Source: Ga0077536 sp943370145 (GTDB lineage Bacteria > Pseudomonadota > Gammaproteobacteria > Ga0077536). From it: a stretch of 64,000 nt of DNA. How positions within the stretch are numbered: position 1 is the first letter of the stretch; each line of letters opens with the position of its first letter. The DNA lies in contig CALRPY020000016.1 in assembly GCA_943370145.1 (NCBI GenBank), forward strand, positions 1 to 64,000, read 5' to 3'. The position numbers and the translations under genes were made by a program. Under the pieces are notes generated by a model. The model saw only the letters and a list, made by a program, of their open reading frames with translations. It did not search any database and was not told where the DNA came from. This document shows positions 62,221 to 64,000 of the stretch, one piece after another.

Positions 62221-62841
62221 ATGCGCAATCTCGGCACACAGACTCAGCCCAGCGCTGCCCATGCATTTCTGCCCCAGTTAGTCCCGAGCCAGACGAACCC
62301 GAAACCATCGGGCGACGACCAGAACCTCCGCGTGGTGTTACTGCAACACCCGCGGGGTTTCCCTTTCGCGGCCCGGCGCCTCGATCGCTGGTGGCATCTT
62401 CACCTGCCGTCTCGCGGCGGCGCCGAACTCTGTTTCCTTGCCGACCGCGCCCATGCGATAGGCGCCCGCATCGAAGTCGACATCCCGCTGCGCACCGGCA
62501 TGGCCACGCTTCGGGGCAACGTGACCCGCATCAGGCAGACCGGCCCGGCTTGGGAAACGTCCCTCTCGCTCGCCCCCGCGGCCGTTGCGAGAGCCGCCCT
62601 CCTCGCCAGAATCTGCGGGCTGGAAGCGCGCCTGCTCAGCGCGCGGCCATGCGCCCGCGAGGTCGAGGCGCGTCGCCGGGCCGAGGCCTGGCAGCACCTG
62701 CGACCGCGACTCGCGCGGATTCCGGCCCTGTATGCGGAGATCGTGAGGACGTTCGATCGCGTGGGCGCGGCGAACTGGCCCGCGCCAGCCGCTAGCGGGG
62801 CGGGTGACCCGCCCAGGCCGCGCGGAGTTCGTCAGCGATAG
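62221..62841 (+). CDS. Putative PilZ-like protein
   Basis: The product has 206 residues. A PilZ-like beta region GARIEVDIPLRTGMATLRGNVTRIRQTG (middle, ~80-115) suggests c-di-GMP-binding or a related fold, but the RxxxR and (D/N)xSxxG motifs are not clear, so it may not bind the nucleotide. Its N-terminus is Gln/Pro-rich and low-complexity. It overlaps the end of avtA (convergent) by 50 bases. GAGAGAA precedes the ATG, with a good promoter upstream. Confidence 0.6.
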   Translation: MRNLGTQTQPSAAHAFLPQLVPSQTNPKPSGDDQNLRVVLLQHPRGFPFAARRLDRWWHLHLPSRGGAELCFLADRAHAIGARIEVDIPLRTGMATLRGNVTRIRQTGPAWETSLSLAPAAVARAALLARICGLEARLLSARPCAREVEARRRAEAWQHLRPRLARIPALYAEIVRTFDRVGAANWPAPAASGAGDPPRPRGVRQR

Positions 62842-64000
62842 CCGCGAAACCGGCACTCAGGACCGCATCCGGCTGCGCATAGGACACGCGGATGCATTCC
62901 GCGAGGTGCGGCCATTCCGTCGCGAGCCCGGGACCGAAATGACTGCCCGGAATCACCAGCACCCCGCGCGACTTGAGACGCTCGTAGAGTTGCTGGGCCG
63001 CGATCGGCAGGCCCGGAAACCACAGCCAGAGAAAGATCGCCCCCTCGGATCGGTGCACCCGCCAGGGCAGACCATCGAGGGCATGCGCGCAGATTTCGAG
63101 CGCCGTCCGCGAACGCTCCGCGTAGTGCGTGCGCACGTGCTCCTGCGACAAGACCATCAGGTCGTGCCTGCGCATCAGTTCGAGCGCGACGCGCGCACCC
63201 AGCGGGTTCGGTGCAAGACTCATCATCGCGTTCATGCCGACCAGCGCGTCGATGACGGGCGCGTCGGCGACCACGATGCCGGTGCGCGCCCCGGGCAGCC
63301 CGAGCTTCGACAGGCTGAGGCACAGGATCTGGCCCGGCGCGCGGGTCTGGGTGGCCGTTTGGAAGACGATGCCGGGGAACGGCAAACCATATGCCGCATC
63401 GATGATCAGCGGCAGGTCGCGCGCCCGCGCCAGCGCCGCAAGTCGCCCCATCTCCGCGTCGGACGCGAACTTGCCGGTCGGATTGCTCGGCCGGCTGAGA
63501 CAGAGCGCAGCCACGCTGTCGTCCAGCGGCAACGCGTCGAAATCGATTTCGTAACGGAACTGCCGTTCACCCGAAAGCTGGATACGGGACGGACAGGAGG
63601 TGAGTTGCCCCGGCGCCATCCAGCTTTCGCTGTAGCCGATGTACTCCGGGCATTGCGGCAGCAGGATGCGGCGCTGGCCACCATTGCCGTCGGGGCCGCC
63701 GAACAGGTTGAACAGCATGAAAAAGGACGCCTGGCTGCCCGGCGTCACCAGCAGGTTCTCGGGGCCGATGCGCCAGCCGAGCCGTTCGTTGCACCAGCCT
63801 GCCAATGCCGTCAGGAACGGCTGATGGCCCTGGGGGCTGTCATAGCCATTAAGCAGCGGCAGCCAGTCCGATTGCGCGTCGATGCCGGCGAGGACGTCGG
63901 CAAACAGCGGCTGGAGCGAGGGAATGATGCTCGGGTTGCCGCCGCCGAGATTGATCCAGCGCGAGCGATCGGCCGCCACCGCACCGAGGTCGTCCATCAG
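62792..64000 (-). CDS. avtA: Valine-pyruvate aminotransferase (window-edge partial)
   Basis: About 400 residues are visible; the 5' end lies beyond the window, and homologues have 10-20 residues more. Blocks are close to E. coli AvtA: INLGGGNPSIIPSLQPLF, YDSPQGHQPFLTAL, CLSRPSNPTGKF, the PLP Lys in LSLSKLGLPGARTG and EGAIFLWLWFPGLP. It converts pyruvate and valine to alanine and 2-oxoisovalerate in alanine/branched-chain metabolism. Its 3' end overlaps the convergent PilZ-like gene by 50 bases. Confidence 0.94.
   Translation of the reverse strand: MMDDLGAVAADRSRWINLGGGNPSIIPSLQPLFADVLAGIDAQSDWLPLLNGYDSPQGHQPFLTALAGWCNERLGWRIGPENLLVTPGSQASFFMLFNLFGGPDGNGGQRRILLPQCPEYIGYSESWMAPGQLTSCPSRIQLSGERQFRYEIDFDALPLDDSVAALCLSRPSNPTGKFASDAEMGRLAALARARDLPLIIDAAYGLPFPGIVFQTATQTRAPGQILCLSLSKLGLPGARTGIVVADAPVIDALVGMNAMMSLAPNPLGARVALELMRRHDLMVLSQEHVRTHYAERSRTALEICAHALDGLPWRVHRSEGAIFLWLWFPGLPIAAQQLYERLKSRGVLVIPGSHFGPGLATEWPHLAECIRVSYAQPDAVLSAGFAAIADELRAAWAGHPPR

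Noticed and set aside
1..64000. CRISPR array, tRNA or rRNA
   Set aside because: No regularly spaced repeats and no tRNA cloverleaf or TTCGAATC-type loop was seen in any gap.

Overview
The window is dense, high-GC, bacterial chromosomal DNA. The housekeeping genes (tail-specific protease Prc, RNase D, a LolC/E-type permease, valine-pyruvate aminotransferase AvtA, Tag glycosylase, a homodimer-type dihydroorotase, an LpxR-like outer-membrane protein) and paired DUF1329/DUF1302 genes point to a gammaproteobacterium. The lipid- or steroid-degrading soil and marine lineages (Nevskiales/Steroidobacter/Woeseia-like) would fit, but that placement is inference. I saw no tRNA, rRNA, CRISPR array, phage gene or transposase. 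About 60 protein genes are supported. Many start with GTG or TTG or overlap the previous gene by 1 to 4 bases.

Region by region. 1-13 kb: non-coding repeats, then an envelope gene cluster. On the minus strand are an HSL-type esterase, a DUF1329 protein, a periplasmic HEAT-repeat protein, a second DUF1329 protein and a DUF1302 outer-membrane barrel. On the plus strand are a flavin reductase, a Ycf48-like beta-propeller and a Nudix/metallo-beta-lactamase fusion. Two inverted copies of one ~122-base repeat bracket this block. 13-27 kb: acyl-CoA and 2-hydroxyacid metabolism (HSD10-like dehydrogenase, GST, thiolase, L- and D-2-hydroxyglutarate oxidoreductases, CoA-transferase/racemase, acyl-CoA ligase), then pyrC, bioA and ald. 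27-38 kb: rhomboid protease, a degenerate GGDEF-cupin membrane protein, FKBP isomerase, RNase D, Prc, a DMT permease, a deacetylase-fold protein, a nucleoside transporter and a DksA/TraR protein. 38-43 kb: an RND efflux pair and an SDR.

43-53.6 kb: a long minus-strand run from an SMR pump to an FeS-type photolyase, including a MetX-like hydrolase, SDR, methyltransferase, small lipoprotein, enoyl-CoA hydratase and EthD-like protein. A BT1-type transporter and a luciferase-like monooxygenase follow. 53.6-64 kb: MsrA, a secreted glutathione peroxidase with an LpxR-like protein, an orphan LolC/E permease, a nucleotidyltransferase, DUF2237, an SDR, a response-regulator/PAS protein, a PilZ-like protein and a window-edge avtA.

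The strongest candidate for an undescribed system is the DUF1329/HEAT/DUF1329/DUF1302/Ycf48 cluster. Its parts (two LolA/B-like periplasmic proteins, a barrel, a propeller and a helical scaffold) suggest a machine that moves a hydrophobic molecule across the envelope. Second are two gene-free stretches (53.6-54.1 kb and 57.1-57.3 kb) that end in strong plus-strand intrinsic terminators with no upstream gene. One has a near-consensus sigma-54 promoter, and both carry a CUCCUC motif just before the terminator, so they look like small RNA genes.
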